64,000 bases of DNA from Chryseobacterium sp. T16E-39 (GCF_002216065.1 NZ_CP022282.1:3472001-3536000), one strand, 5' to 3'. Positions 1 through 9,585 are shown, counted from the first letter of the stretch. The notes: generated from the sequence alone by a model not told the origin. Program-made: numbers and translations.

Positions 1-1238
1 TCAGGAAAGAATTTCCCACCCAAAACTTCTTGTTGCTTTAGAAGAACAGTAGTTTTGTCTTTCATATTATATTCATAAGTAGAGCTTGGCTGTGTTAAAG
101 ACGTGTATCCATAACGTAGAATTTCCGTGTCAAACTCCAGATTGATTCCAATATAGGCAGTGTAGGTAGGATCTGAAAAAGGAAGATAATAAGAGGCTTT
201 GGTTTTTTCGTCTATAATTTTTATTTGCAACAATCCCTGCTCTCTTTCTTCCAGCACAAGGTAATCTTTAAATATCTCAAAACCTTCCAACAGGACTTCA
301 GCGCGGTGGGGAATTACATCCACCCAGTTTTCCATTCCACAATTGTCAATTTTAGCTTTTACAATTTTGAAATTAAATGCGTCATCAGCATTGGTAATGA
401 TATAAAATTCATCTTCATAATGCTCAACCGAATATTCCAGATCTTCTATTCTTGGCTGGATGACCTTCCAGTCTGCAAAAACATTATCAGAAGGGATGAA
501 GTGATGCTCATCTGAAATAGTACTGGAGCTGGCAATGAAAATATATTTTAAAGATTTGGTTTTGAATACATTGACGTCAAATGTGTCATCTTTTTCGTGG
601 AAAATTAAAATATCTTCTGAAGATTCCGTTCCTAATTTGTGTCTGAAGACCTGAAATGCACGTAAGCTTTCATCTTTTCTGATATAGAAAACATGTTGAT
701 TGTCATTAGCCCAAACTGCTTTCCCGGTTGTGTTCTCAATTTTGTCAGAAAGAATTTCTCCTGTCTCCAGATTTTTAAAATTGATCGAATAGATTCTTCT
801 TCCCACGTTGTCAGATGAAAAAGAGGCTAACTTATTGCCAGGGCTTACCGCTACGCTGCCAACTTCAAAAAAGCTTTCTCCTTCTGCAAGGATATTGACA
901 TCAAGTACAATCTCCTCCGGGTTTTCCAGGCTGGTATGTTTTCTGCAAAAAATAGGGTATTCCTTTCCTTCTTCATAGCGAACCATATACCAGTATTCAT
1001 TAAAAAAATAAGGAATTGATTCATCATCCTTTTTATAGCGGGATTTCATTTCTTCATAAAGTTCTTCCTGAAAAGTTTCAGTTTCCTTCATCATGAAATC
1101 TGCATAAGCATTTTCTTGTTCAATATATTGTGTGACTTCAGGATTTTCTCTTTCATTGAGCCAGAAATAACTGTCAGTTCTTTTATCTCCGTGTTTCTCG
1201 AGTAGTTTTTCTATTTTTTTTGGCTGGGGAGCTTTCAT
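1..1238 (-). CDS. ptrB: S9 family peptidase, oligopeptidase B type (partial, N-terminal half)
   Basis: This reading frame runs off the left edge, so only about 412 N-terminal codons are visible. It starts at the ATG complementary to 1236-1238 (MKAPQPKKIEK). The opening HGDKRTDSYFWLNERENPEV matches the conserved start of prolyl-oligopeptidase-like S9A proteins, especially oligopeptidase B, which cleaves peptides after basic residues. The visible part corresponds to the N-terminal region and the beta-propeller that gates the active site. The Ser-Asp-His hydrolase domain would lie outside the window. No signal peptide is evident, so the protein is probably cytoplasmic. Family assignment is firm; the B subtype is inferred from the N-terminal motif. 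Confidence 0.85.
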   Translation of the reverse strand, partial: MKAPQPKKIEKLLEKHGDKRTDSYFWLNERENPEVTQYIEQENAYADFMMKETETFQEELYEEMKSRYKKDDESIPYFFNEYWYMVRYEEGKEYPIFCRKHTSLENPEEIVLDVNILAEGESFFEVGSVAVSPGNKLASFSSDNVGRRIYSINFKNLETGEILSDKIENTTGKAVWANDNQHVFYIRKDESLRAFQVFRHKLGTESSEDILIFHEKDDTFDVNVFKTKSLKYIFIASSSTISDEHHFIPSDNVFADWKVIQPRIEDLEYSVEHYEDEFYIITNADDAFNFKIVKAKIDNCGMENWVDVIPHRAEVLLEGFEIFKDYLVLEEREQGLLQIKIIDEKTKASYYLPFSDPTYTAYIGINLEFDTEILRYGYTSLTQPSSTYEYNMKDKTTVLLKQQEVLGGKFFP

Positions 1239-1349
1239 CCTGATATTTAATTTTTATTTGGTCGTATTGAATGCTGTTATATATTTCTTTTTAATAAAGA
1301 ATTTTACAAAGACATTTTATTCAATATTAATTTTTGTTCAAATTTAGCT

Positions 1350-1387
1350 AAAAAAAAGCCATCTTTTCCTTTATTGAAAAGACGGCT
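1350..1387 (-). terminator. Rho-independent terminator of hemD
   Basis: A 12-bp stem (AGCCGTCTTTTC on the minus strand, one G-T wobble) with a 7-base loop is followed by a T run on the minus strand. It lies just past the hemD stop. Confidence 0.8.
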
Positions 1388-1409
1388 GTTGTATGTAAGA
1401 TATTAAAAA

Positions 1410-2153
1410 CTATTTATGAAGGCTTTTAATATATTTTTCAAGTGCCATTGTCATGGATGGGGTTTCCTTAGTAGGAGCCATTACATCTACTCTTAACCCT
1501 GCTTCTTCAGCTGCATTTAAGGTAGTGTTTCCAAAGACTGCAATTTTGGTTTCGTCCTGTTTAAAATCTTCAAAGTTCATTTGAAGTGACTTAATTCCTT
1601 GTGGACTAAAGAATATCAGCATATCATAATCTTTGATTTTGATATCGCTCAGATCACTGCACACCGTTCTGTACATAATCGCTCTTGTCCAGTCAATATT
1701 CGCAGTATCCAATGTTTTGATCGTATCAGGACTTAAAACATCTGAAGATGGTAGTAAATATTTCTCTGTTGGGAATTTTTTGAAAAGAGGTAAAAGATCT
1801 GAGAAGTTTTTCTCCCCAAAGCTGATTTTTCTCTTTCTGTACACGATGTGTTTTTGAAGATAGTTGGCAATTGCTTCAGACTGGCAGATGTATCTCATCG
1901 TATCAGGAACCGCAAAACGCAGTTCTTCAGCGAGTCTGAAATAATGGTCTATTGCATTCTTGCTGGTAAATATAATGCCAGTGTACTGCGTTAGATCTAT
2001 TTTTTGTGTTCTAAGTTCTTTATTGTCAACCCCCTCTACGTGGATAAACGGACGGAAGTCGATCTTTATTTTTTCCTTCTTCGCAATATCCAGATATGGA
2101 GAAGACTCACTAGGCGCTGGTTGAGAAACCAATATAGACTTTATTCTCATCAT
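1410..2153 (-). CDS. hemD: Uroporphyrinogen-III synthase
   Basis: This 247-residue protein has the bilobal HemD pattern: an early VSQPAPSESSPY segment, GIIFTSKNAIDHYF near residues 59-72, and a second-lobe LIFFSPQGIKSL near residues 180-191. HemD closes hydroxymethylbilane with inversion of ring D to give uroporphyrinogen III, the branch point to heme and siroheme. It is cytosolic and has the usual length. The DUF4271 membrane-protein gene ends 9 bases upstream, so the two are probably co-transcribed, and a strong terminator follows. A second ATG lies one codon after the first. Sequence identity between HemD homologs is low, but the pattern and neighbour fit. Confidence 0.85.
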   Translation of the reverse strand: MMRIKSILVSQPAPSESSPYLDIAKKEKIKIDFRPFIHVEGVDNKELRTQKIDLTQYTGIIFTSKNAIDHYFRLAEELRFAVPDTMRYICQSEAIANYLQKHIVYRKRKISFGEKNFSDLLPLFKKFPTEKYLLPSSDVLSPDTIKTLDTANIDWTRAIMYRTVCSDLSDIKIKDYDMLIFFSPQGIKSLQMNFEDFKQDETKIAVFGNTTLNAAEEAGLRVDVMAPTKETPSMTMALEKYIKSLHK

Positions 2154-2162
2154 TGACTTTTA

Positions 2163-2831
2163 TTAAAAAAATAATAATTTCCAAAGCAACAATAATGGTG
2201 CGATTTGGAGGGTGCAAATATACAAAAATTTATAATACCATTTTTCAGGTAAGATGTTGTTCTTGTGAAATAAATAGAAAAAAACCTTAAAAATAAACAC
2301 AAAAGAAAAGAATCCTAAATAATAAAAAAAGATTTTATTTCTGTCAACTGGGAAATAATAGTGGGTTACACATAAAATTATTAATAAAAATGACAAAATG
2401 AAATAAAATTTGGTAGAGGTGAAGTAAAAAACAAGCCATTTTTTGTTATCACCTATACTTTGATAAAATAAAAAGCCTAAAGTGGATTTTACTAAATAAA
2501 AAATACTGATTGCGGATAAACAATATCCAAATTTATTAAGTTGATACCCTAAAACCTGCAAATCAGCAATGTATTTGGGAACAATAGGAATGTATTGTGA
2601 AAGTAATACAGCGAGAGTAAGCGTAAGTACACAGGATGTAATGATCCAGCTCGCTAAATTATTACTGGCATCAAAATATTTTTGAAGCAGGAAATCCTTT
2701 AGATTGGCTCCTCTTTCTACAATATTCATCATAAAAAGATATAAAAATATACAAGCCAGCAATATAAAAATTACCCAATCGTTGTTTTCAGGAATCCTTA
2801 CATGGTTTACGAAGTTTTGTGATAATAGCAA
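2163..2831 (-). CDS. DUF4271 domain-containing membrane protein
   Basis: This 222-residue, strongly hydrophobic protein has about five or six membrane spans (near residues 18-36, 62-82, 100-120, 142-160, 170-190 and 200-218). The RIPENNDWV start and the loop NIVERGANLKDFLLQKYF resemble DUF4271, a Bacteroidota family of unknown function usually found beside hemD. The start codon is TTG; the next in-frame ATG would delete the first membrane segment. A TAnnTTTG box at 2845-2852 lies 13 bases upstream of the TTG and supports this start. No function can be read from the sequence. Confidence 0.75.
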   Translation of the reverse strand: MLLSQNFVNHVRIPENNDWVIFILLACIFLYLFMMNIVERGANLKDFLLQKYFDASNNLASWIITSCVLTLTLAVLLSQYIPIVPKYIADLQVLGYQLNKFGYCLSAISIFYLVKSTLGFLFYQSIGDNKKWLVFYFTSTKFYFILSFLLIILCVTHYYFPVDRNKIFFYYLGFFSFVFIFKVFFYLFHKNNILPEKWYYKFLYICTLQIAPLLLLWKLLFF

Positions 2832-2844
2832 TTGAATTTTTTTG

Positions 2845-2852
2845 CAAAATTA
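2845..2852 (-). promoter_or_regulatory. Bacteroidota -7 promoter box for DUF4271-hemD
   Basis: The minus strand reads TAATTTTG, matching TAnnTTTG, 13 bases before the TTG start. With the box at 2890-2897 it forms a divergent promoter pair. Confidence 0.6.
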
Positions 2853-2889
2853 TAGAATATTTTGTATAAAATAAAAAGGTTAAATAAAC

Positions 2890-2897
2890 TATCTTTG
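2890..2897 (+). promoter_or_regulatory. Bacteroidota -7 promoter box for the glycosyltransferase
   Basis: TATCTTTG matches TAnnTTTG and lies 9 bases before the ATG at 2907. The longest open frame would start upstream of this box, which argues for the downstream ATG. Confidence 0.65.
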
Positions 2898-2906
2898 CAA
2901 ACTGAA

Positions 2907-3623
2907 ATGAAAAAACTTGTCATTATTCCGACTTATAACGAAAAGGAAAATATTGAAAATATTATTTCCGCAGTTTTTGCATTGGAAGAAGACTTTCATA
3001 TTCTTGTTGTAGATGACTCCTCACCAGATGGAACATCCGAGATTGTAAAAGATCTCCAAAGGAGGTTCCCCCATACTTTGCACTTATCTGTAAGACATGT
3101 AAAGGATGGTTTAGGAAAAGCATATATCCATGGATTTAAATGGGCTCTCCAGAATAATTATGATTATATTTTTGAAATGGATGCCGATTTCTCCCACAAT
3201 CCAAGTGACCTGCCTAAATTATATGAAGCTTGTTTAAAGGCTGATATGGCTATTGGTTCCCGTTATTCAAAAGGAGTCAATGTAGTAAACTGGCCAATGG
3301 GGAGAGTATTGTTGTCGTACTTTGCGTCAAAATACGTGAGATTCATTTTAGGTTTGCCTATTCATGATACAACGGCAGGGTTCGTTTGTTTTTCAAGAAA
3401 GGTCTTGGAAAGTATTGATTTGGATAACGTCAGATTAAAAGGATATGGTTTCCAAATTGAAATGAAATTCAGAACTTTTAAAAAAGGCTTCAAAATTGTA
3501 GAGGTACCTATTATTTTCACCAACCGTATTTTAGGTGAGAGTAAAATGAATGGAGGGATTATCCATGAAGCGGTTTTTGGAGTTTTAAATTTAAAATGGA
3601 AATCATTAATTAACAGGCTATGA
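2907..3623 (+). CDS. Polyprenol monophosphomannose synthase-like glycosyltransferase, GT2
   Basis: Starting at MKKLVIIPTYNEKENI (238 residues), this is a GT-A-fold family 2 glycosyltransferase. It shows the nucleotide-binding VVDDSSPDGT near residues 36-45 and the metal-binding FEMDADFSHNP near residues 90-100. Overall it resembles bacterial DPM1-like enzymes, which move mannose or a similar sugar from a nucleotide sugar to polyprenyl phosphate at the inner membrane face. No membrane anchor is present. An extra 15 codons upstream are open, but they overlap the promoter box, so this ATG was preferred. The DUF4296 gene follows after 85 bases. The exact sugar donor is not determinable here. Confidence 0.85.
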   Translation: MKKLVIIPTYNEKENIENIISAVFALEEDFHILVVDDSSPDGTSEIVKDLQRRFPHTLHLSVRHVKDGLGKAYIHGFKWALQNNYDYIFEMDADFSHNPSDLPKLYEACLKADMAIGSRYSKGVNVVNWPMGRVLLSYFASKYVRFILGLPIHDTTAGFVCFSRKVLESIDLDNVRLKGYGFQIEMKFRTFKKGFKIVEVPIIFTNRILGESKMNGGIIHEAVFGVLNLKWKSLINRL

Positions 3624-3708
3624 AACGGAGCAGGAATAAATATTTTTATATACAGAAACATTTATGTGCGAAGTTCCATCAGGCGATTAAAAATATAAGA
3701 ATAAACTG

Positions 3709-4077
3709 ATGAGAAAATTAATTTTTCTTTTTGTTTTGATGTTTGTATTTTCTTGTAAAGAATATATTGACAAGCCTAAAAATCTTGTATCTAAAGATAA
3801 GATGTCGGAGATTCTTGCCGACCTGGCCGTCAATGACCAGGCAACTTTTATGTTTCCGAATACAAACCTGGAGAGTGGGACAAGATTTGTCCTTAAAACA
3901 CATCAGGTAAAGCCAGATGATTTTGTAGCAAGTTTTAAGTATTATGTCGTTGAGCAAAAGATGAATGATATTGCGGATGAAGCACAGAAATTGGTGTTAA
4001 AAAAAGACCCTAAGGCAGATCAGTTTGTAAAAGATAAAATCAAGAAGAATCTCAATCCGCCTAATGTATCTAAATAA
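3709..4077 (+). CDS. DUF4296 domain-containing lipoprotein
   Basis: This 122-residue protein begins with a lipoprotein signal (MRKLIFLFVLMFVFSC, lipobox Cys 16). The mature part carries a DUF4296 pattern: MSEILADLAVNDQA, then a helix containing FKYYVVEQKMNDIADEA. The family is confined to Bacteroidota and has no assigned biochemical role. Members commonly lie between the polyprenol-phosphate glycosyltransferase and other envelope or tRNA genes, as here. It probably sits in the periplasm, anchored by its lipid, and may be co-transcribed with the glycosyltransferase upstream and tgt downstream. Confidence 0.8.
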   Translation: MRKLIFLFVLMFVFSCKEYIDKPKNLVSKDKMSEILADLAVNDQATFMFPNTNLESGTRFVLKTHQVKPDDFVASFKYYVVEQKMNDIADEAQKLVLKKDPKADQFVKDKIKKNLNPPNVSK

Positions 4078-4141
4078 TGTAGAAAGTGTTCCATTGGAAA
4101 GAATATCCAATCTAATGGCAATGAATTAATAAAATATACGA

Positions 4142-5272
4142 ATGAAATTTTTTAATATAGAAAAAAACTCAGAGGGAAAGGCAAGGGCTGGAGAACTAAT
4201 TACCGACCATGGTAAAGTTCAGACCCCTATTTTTATGCCTGTAGGAACTGTTGCCAGTGTGAAAACGGTTCACCAAAGAGAATTAAAAGAAGACATTAAA
4301 GCCCAGATTATTTTAGGGAATACCTATCACTTATATCTTCGCCCGACAATGGATGTCATGCAGGAAGCAGGTGGCTTACATAAATTCATGAACTGGGATC
4401 TTCCTATTCTTACAGATTCAGGTGGTTTTCAGGTGTTTTCTCTTTCCGGAAGCAGAAAAATGTCTGAAGAGGGAGTGAAATTCAAATCACATATCGACGG
4501 AAGTTATCATCTTTTTACACCAGAAAAGTCTATGGAGATCCAGAGACAGATCGGAGCTGATATTTTTATGGCTTTTGATGAGTGTGTGGCGTATCCTTGT
4601 GAATACAATCAAGTGAAAGCTTCTATGGAAATGACACATCGATGGTTGAAAAGATGCATCGATTGGAATGAGAAAAATCCTGAATTATATGGGCACAAAC
4701 AAAGGTTTTTTCCTATTGTTCAAGGTTCTACCTATTCAGATCTAAGAAAAATATCAGCGGAAGTTATTTCGGAAGCAGGAGCGGAAGGAAATGCAATTGG
4801 TGGACTTTCTGTAGGAGAGCCGGAAGAAGAAATGTACAGAATTACAGATGAGGTAACGGATATCCTGCCAAAAGATAAACCAAGATATTTAATGGGAGTG
4901 GGTACTCCTTGGAATATTTTAGAATCTATCGGATTGGGAATTGATATGATGGATTGTGTAATGCCGACGAGAAATGCAAGAAATGCAATGCTGTTCACAT
5001 GGCAGGGTGTAATGAATCTGAAAAATGAAAAATGGAAGAAAGATTTTTCGCCTTTAGATGAGTTTGGGACAAGTTTTGTTGATAAAGAATATTCAAAAGC
5101 GTATGTTCGTCATTTGTTTGTTTCTAAAGAATATTTGGGTAAGCAAATCGCATCAATCCATAATTTGGCTTTTTATTTAGATTTGGTGAAAGTTGCGCGA
5201 GAACATATTATTGCGGGTGATTTCTACGAATGGAAAAAATCCGTTGATCCTATTCTTAGACAAAGATTATAA
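4142..5272 (+). CDS. tgt: tRNA-guanine(34) transglycosylase lacking the usual zinc cysteines
   Basis: This 376-residue TIM-barrel enzyme exchanges guanine 34 for preQ1 in GUN-anticodon tRNAs. Diagnostic segments are DSGGFQVFSL at 92-101, the HIDGS loop at 117-121, GGLSVGE at 220-226 and GIDMMDCVMPTRNARNAMLF at 266-285, the segment with the nucleophilic Asp. In well-studied bacterial enzymes a CxCxxC cluster plus a later His binds structural zinc. Here the aligned stretch reads FGTSFVDKEYSKAYVRHL (309-325) with no cysteine, although the His of SIHNL (340) remains. Length and all catalytic parts look intact. The lptF/G-like gene begins 9 bases after the stop, suggesting an operon. Confidence 0.95.
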   Translation: MKFFNIEKNSEGKARAGELITDHGKVQTPIFMPVGTVASVKTVHQRELKEDIKAQIILGNTYHLYLRPTMDVMQEAGGLHKFMNWDLPILTDSGGFQVFSLSGSRKMSEEGVKFKSHIDGSYHLFTPEKSMEIQRQIGADIFMAFDECVAYPCEYNQVKASMEMTHRWLKRCIDWNEKNPELYGHKQRFFPIVQGSTYSDLRKISAEVISEAGAEGNAIGGLSVGEPEEEMYRITDEVTDILPKDKPRYLMGVGTPWNILESIGLGIDMMDCVMPTRNARNAMLFTWQGVMNLKNEKWKKDFSPLDEFGTSFVDKEYSKAYVRHLFVSKEYLGKQIASIHNLAFYLDLVKVAREHIIAGDFYEWKKSVDPILRQRL

Positions 5273-5281
5273 AAGAAAGTT

Positions 5282-6394
5282 ATGTTTACAATTATAGATC
5301 GGTATATCATCAAAAAATATCTTGGAACTTTTGGTTTCATGCTTATATTATTGTCTATAGTTGTATTGGTCATAGATGTTCAGCAGAAAATCCCGAGGAT
5401 AGAAAATGCAACGGCTATTGATGCAAAACTCAATCTGACCTATTTTCTTGTTCACTTTTATCCGTTCTGGATTATCAATCTGGTTATGACCTTCTTGTCT
5501 ATCCTGGTATTTATTTCGGTAATTTACTTTACCTCCAGGATGGCAAATAACACAGAGATTGTTGCTGTGATCAGTAGTGGCGCGAGCTTTCACCGCTTTG
5601 CTAAACCTTATTTACTAACCTCACTTTTTATTGCATTTCTGTCCCTGGTTATCAATCATTTTGTATTACCATGGGCAAATATTAAAAAGAATGAGCTGGA
5701 GGCATATACTTATAACGCGGCAAATAAAGAAAAAGTTCTGGGAACAGCTCCTGTAACGGCTCAGCTAAGCAGGACGGAATATATTTTTATCAATTCGTGG
5801 AATAAAAGGGAACGACGAGGTTCCGGATTTATATTTCAGAAATTCGATAAAAACAGAAAGATGCTTTATGAGCTAAAAGGATCGGACGTGTATTGGGATG
5901 TAGCTAAAAAACAATTTGTTTTGAATAATTATTCTGAGAAAATAATTAATAAAAATGATTCCGAGAAGCTTAAAAATGGAGTGGAGTTGAGGAAAAGCTA
6001 CGGGCATGCTCCTGAAGAACTTTTCCCAAATGAGCTTTTAGGGCAAAATAAGACCACGCCTGAACTTCTAAAATTTATTCAAAGGGAAAAAGAAAAGGGA
6101 AACAGTAACCTGAATACCCACTTGAATGAGCTTTATCAAAGGACTTCCATGCCGATTTCCATCGTTATTCTTACTTTTTTAGCGCTTTCACTTTCTTCTC
6201 AAAAGAAACGGGGCGGACTTGGAATCAATCTGGCAATTGGGATCTCATTAGCATTTATTTTTGTATTTTCATTTGAAGCTCTAAAGGTGGTGTCTGAAAA
6301 TAAAAGCATGTCTCCTGCATTAGCCATGTGGTTTCCTAATCTAATCTTTTTTCCTATTGCCTTATATCTGTATCTGAGAAGGGCAAATCAATAG
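5282..6394 (+). CDS. LptF/LptG family permease (YjgP/YjgQ)
   Basis: This 370-residue inner-membrane protein opens with FTIIDRYIIKKYLGTFGFMLILLS, typical of LptF/LptG. These are the two permease subunits that, with the LptB ATPase, extract lipopolysaccharide from the inner membrane. Three spans precede a periplasmic beta-jellyroll region (about residues 130-260), and three more follow (near 285-305, 312-332 and 343-363). The conserved NNTEIVAVISSGASFHRF coupling segment lies near residues 85-102. It cannot be assigned to F or G from sequence alone. The gene directly follows tgt and its end overlaps the end of convergent birA by 7 bases. Confidence 0.88.
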   Translation: MFTIIDRYIIKKYLGTFGFMLILLSIVVLVIDVQQKIPRIENATAIDAKLNLTYFLVHFYPFWIINLVMTFLSILVFISVIYFTSRMANNTEIVAVISSGASFHRFAKPYLLTSLFIAFLSLVINHFVLPWANIKKNELEAYTYNAANKEKVLGTAPVTAQLSRTEYIFINSWNKRERRGSGFIFQKFDKNRKMLYELKGSDVYWDVAKKQFVLNNYSEKIINKNDSEKLKNGVELRKSYGHAPEELFPNELLGQNKTTPELLKFIQREKEKGNSNLNTHLNELYQRTSMPISIVILTFLALSLSSQKKRGGLGINLAIGISLAFIFVFSFEALKVVSENKSMSPALAMWFPNLIFFPIALYLYLRRANQ

Positions 6395-7101
6395 AGAAGT
6401 TTGATTTCTTTATGATAAAAGGAACGTAAGCCGTCTTCTAATTCGATCCATATTTCTCCCTTTTCATCGGTGAATTTTATAATGCCATTTTGTCTGTTTT
6501 TGTCAATTTCAAAAACCGAAATTTCATCCTTGCGGAATAGATGTTCGTTGAACTTTTTCATTATTTCTTCCTCAGAAGGTATACTTTTAAGTTTTTCAAT
6601 AAGGAATTCGTGAAAACTTAAAGTGAATTCCTTTAGATCAAATATTTTTCCTGTTAGTGTTAAAAGTGAACCTGCGTTAGATATTTCATCAAATTTTTCC
6701 TGAAGAATATTCGTCCCGGCACCAATGATGAAATAGTTTTTTTGATTAATTTTTTTCTTTTCGATTAATATCCCAACAATTTTCTTATTTTTAAGAATAA
6801 TATCATTTGGCCATTTAATCTTTACATCGCATTCAGTCATATTGGCAAGGAAATCTCTGATGATAATTGCGGTATAATAATTGAACATAAAATCTGAGAT
6901 CGTGAAATGATCGGTATTCACAGCTAGCGTATACGCTAAGTTTTTTTCAGCTGTTGAAGCCCATGTATTTCCGTATTGGCCACGTCCCTTAGTTTGATTG
7001 AAAGTATGTACAGCAATAAAATCTGAATTTTCATAAAGTAAAAACTTAGATATTTCGTCATTAGTAGAAGAGCACTCTTTTAAATAGAACAATTGTGGCA
7101 T
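6388..7101 (-). CDS. birA: Biotin--[acetyl-CoA-carboxylase] ligase
   Basis: This 237-residue protein carries the biotin protein ligase catalytic core: SSTNDE at 11-16, the biotinyl-AMP loop GRGQYGNTW at 39-47, KWPNDI at 96-101 and KKIVGILIE at 106-114. It attaches biotin through biotinyl-AMP to the biotin carboxyl carrier protein and related domains in the cytosol. The N-terminal DNA-binding domain of E. coli BirA is absent, so it is a non-repressor (group I) ligase. It is convergent with the LptF/G gene and divergent from rsfS. Confidence 0.92.
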   Translation of the reverse strand: MPQLFYLKECSSTNDEISKFLLYENSDFIAVHTFNQTKGRGQYGNTWASTAEKNLAYTLAVNTDHFTISDFMFNYYTAIIIRDFLANMTECDVKIKWPNDIILKNKKIVGILIEKKKINQKNYFIIGAGTNILQEKFDEISNAGSLLTLTGKIFDLKEFTLSFHEFLIEKLKSIPSEEEIMKKFNEHLFRKDEISVFEIDKNRQNGIIKFTDEKGEIWIELEDGLRSFYHKEIKLLY

Positions 7102-7160
7102 TTATGAAAACTTTAAGAAATGAAAGGGTTAAAAGTAAGGCTAAAGTAAAGAAAAAACAA

Positions 7161-7168
7161 TAAATTTG
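7161..7168 (+). promoter_or_regulatory. Bacteroidota -7 promoter box for rsfS-ftsH
   Basis: TAAATTTG matches TAnnTTTG and lies 20 bases before the rsfS ATG in an otherwise empty gap. Confidence 0.6.
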
Positions 7169-7188
7169 CAGATTATAGTATTTTTTTA

Positions 7189-7557
7189 ATGAATAAGACA
7201 GTAGAAAAGCAAGAATTAATAGATAAAATCGTTGAAGCTATCCAGGATGTAAAAGGAGAAGACATTATGGTCTTTGATCTTTCCAATATTGAAAATTCCG
7301 TAGCAGAAACGTTTGTAATATGTAGTGGAAACTCTAATACACAGGTGGCTGCTTTAGCAGGAAGTGTGGAGAAAAAAGTGAGAAATGAACTTCAGGATAG
7401 ACCTTGGCACGTTGAGGGTACCGAAAATGCAATGTGGGTTTTGGTAGATTATGTTACTGTGGTCGTTCACATATTCCAAAAAGAAGTGCGTGAGTACTAT
7501 GACATTGAGGAATTGTGGGGTGATGCTAAAATCACCAAAATCGAAAATGAAATTTAA
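7189..7557 (+). CDS. rsfS: Ribosome silencing factor RsfS
   Basis: This 122-residue protein belongs to the Iojap/RsfS family. Its signature segments are KGEDIMVFDLSNIENSVAETFVICSGNSNTQ in the first half, split here only by residue runs, and RPWHVEGTENAMWVLVDY-type sequence followed by VVHIFQKEVREYYDIEELW in the second. RsfS binds uL14 on the 50S subunit and blocks subunit joining when nutrients are scarce. It is cytosolic and full length. ftsH starts 15 bases downstream and is probably co-transcribed from the promoter box at 7161-7168. Confidence 0.93.
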   Translation: MNKTVEKQELIDKIVEAIQDVKGEDIMVFDLSNIENSVAETFVICSGNSNTQVAALAGSVEKKVRNELQDRPWHVEGTENAMWVLVDYVTVVVHIFQKEVREYYDIEELWGDAKITKIENEI

Positions 7558-7572
7558 TTTTAAAAAGTATAA

Positions 7573-9561
7573 ATGAACAATAAAGGATTTAACTGGTTTT
7601 TTCCAATTGCGATCATAGCTCTTTTGTTATTTTTTGGATCCAATTTTTTAGGAGACAATAGTGCAAAAGCTATCGATGAAGATGGTTTCTTCAGAGAAAT
7701 GCAAACAGGAAAAGTTCAGAATATTATTATATATAAAGACACTGAAAAAGCTGATGTATTTTTGACACAGGCTGCTAAAACAGCAATGGTGAGTAAAACT
7801 ACCAAAGAAAACAATCCTTTGTCAGCATTCGAAATGGCTCCTAAGGCAGATTACACTGTGAAATATGGAGACCTTCAGCTTTTCCTTCAAAAATTTGATC
7901 AGATAAAAGCTGACAATGCAGCTATTAAAACAACCAAAGATTATGGTGCTGGTAAAAATCCTTTTATGGATATTTTATTCTCAGCATTGATCTGGATTGC
8001 TATTTTAGGATTATTCTATTTCCTTCTTTTCAGAAAGATGGGTGGAGGCGGAGGCCCTGGAGGTCAGATCTTCTCTATAGGTAAATCCAAAGCAAAGCTT
8101 TTTGATGAAAAAGAAAGAATTCAGGTGACATTTAAAGATGTTGCAGGATTGGAAGGAGCGAAAGAAGAAGTACAGGAAGTTGTAGATTTCTTGAAAAACT
8201 CTGAAAAATATACAAGATTAGGAGGTAAAATTCCAAAAGGAGTTCTATTAGTAGGGCCTCCGGGAACTGGTAAGACCTTATTAGCTAAAGCTGTTGCTGG
8301 AGAAGCAAAGGTTCCTTTCTTTTCACTTTCAGGTTCTGACTTTGTCGAAATGTTTGTAGGTGTAGGAGCTTCGAGAGTAAGAGATCTTTTTGCTCAGGCA
8401 AAAGCAAAATCACCTGCGATTATCTTCATCGATGAGATTGATGCAATCGGACGTGCGAGAGGAAAGAATAATTTCTCCGGTGGTAACGATGAAAGAGAAA
8501 ATACATTAAACCAGCTTCTTACTGAAATGGATGGTTTCGGAACTGACGTTAACGTAATTGTAATGGCTGCGACCAACAGAGCGGATATCCTGGATAAAGC
8601 TCTTATGAGAGCCGGACGTTTTGACCGTTCGATCTATGTAGACCTTCCCGAATTACATGAAAGAAGAGATATCTTTGATGTGCATTTGAAGAAGATCAAG
8701 CTGGATGACAATGTTGATCGAGATTTCTTGGCAAAACAAACCCCTGGATTCAGTGGTGCAGATATTGCAAATGTTTGTAATGAGGCAGCACTTATCGCAG
8801 CGAGAAACAGTCATACCTCTGTAACAAAACAGGATTTCCTTGATGCTGTGGACAGAATCATTGGTGGTCTTGAGAAGAAAAATATGGCGATCAAGCCTTC
8901 TGAAAAGAAAAGAGTGGCTTATCATGAAGCTGGTCACGCAACAATTTCATGGTTGGTAGAACATGCTTCCCCACTTTTAAAAGTAACGATTGTTCCAAGA
9001 GGACGTTCTTTAGGAGCAGCCTGGTATCTTCCGGAAGAAAGACAGTTGACCACTACAGAGCAGATGCTAGATGAAATGTGTGCTACATTAGGAGGTAGAG
9101 CAGCAGAGCAGGTAATATTTAATAATATTTCTACAGGTGCATTATCTGATCTTGAAACGGTAACGAAAAGAGCGCAGGCAATGGTAACGATCTATGGATT
9201 AAGTCCAAATATTGGTAATATTTCTTACTATGATAGTTCAGGTCAATCTGAATATAATTTTGGAAAACCATATTCTGAAGAAACTGCAAATAAAATTGAT
9301 TTAGAGATCAAGTCGATTATTGAAAATCAGTATGTAAGAGCTGTACAGATTCTTACAGAAAATAAAGATAAACTGGATGCTTTAGCGGGTAAACTTTTAG
9401 AAAAAGAAGTTATTTTCCGTGAAGATCTTGAGGAAATATTTGGTAAAAGAGCATGGGATCCTGAATTGACAGAGCGACCAGTAACCAATACAATTCCATT
9501 AATAAAAGACAAAGAAGAAGAAAGTGAGATTCAGGCTCCTGAGAGTCCTACTCAACTTTAA
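7573..9561 (+). CDS. ftsH: ATP-dependent zinc metalloprotease FtsH
   Basis: This 662-residue membrane-bound AAA+ protease degrades misfolded and regulated membrane and cytosolic proteins. It has a membrane span near residues 9-25, a periplasmic domain to about 130, and a second span near 132-153 followed by a Gly-rich linker. The AAA module has Walker A GPPGTGKT at 228-235, Walker B IIFIDEID at 283-290 and an SRH region around 335-352. The zinc protease motif HEAGH is at 451-455. The C-terminal tail is acidic, Pro-rich and probably disordered. The gene is the second of rsfS-ftsH and is closed by a hairpin terminator. Confidence 0.97.
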   Translation: MNNKGFNWFFPIAIIALLLFFGSNFLGDNSAKAIDEDGFFREMQTGKVQNIIIYKDTEKADVFLTQAAKTAMVSKTTKENNPLSAFEMAPKADYTVKYGDLQLFLQKFDQIKADNAAIKTTKDYGAGKNPFMDILFSALIWIAILGLFYFLLFRKMGGGGGPGGQIFSIGKSKAKLFDEKERIQVTFKDVAGLEGAKEEVQEVVDFLKNSEKYTRLGGKIPKGVLLVGPPGTGKTLLAKAVAGEAKVPFFSLSGSDFVEMFVGVGASRVRDLFAQAKAKSPAIIFIDEIDAIGRARGKNNFSGGNDERENTLNQLLTEMDGFGTDVNVIVMAATNRADILDKALMRAGRFDRSIYVDLPELHERRDIFDVHLKKIKLDDNVDRDFLAKQTPGFSGADIANVCNEAALIAARNSHTSVTKQDFLDAVDRIIGGLEKKNMAIKPSEKKRVAYHEAGHATISWLVEHASPLLKVTIVPRGRSLGAAWYLPEERQLTTTEQMLDEMCATLGGRAAEQVIFNNISTGALSDLETVTKRAQAMVTIYGLSPNIGNISYYDSSGQSEYNFGKPYSEETANKIDLEIKSIIENQYVRAVQILTENKDKLDALAGKLLEKEVIFREDLEEIFGKRAWDPELTERPVTNTIPLIKDKEEESEIQAPESPTQL

Positions 9562-9585
9562 ATTCTTTAAAAAGATAGAAATAAG

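Noticed and set aside
3624..3708. Remnant of a lost gene between the glycosyltransferase and DUF4296 genes
   Set aside because: Related genomes can carry another gene here, but the 85 bases hold no recognisable coding fragment; decay cannot be supported from this sequence.
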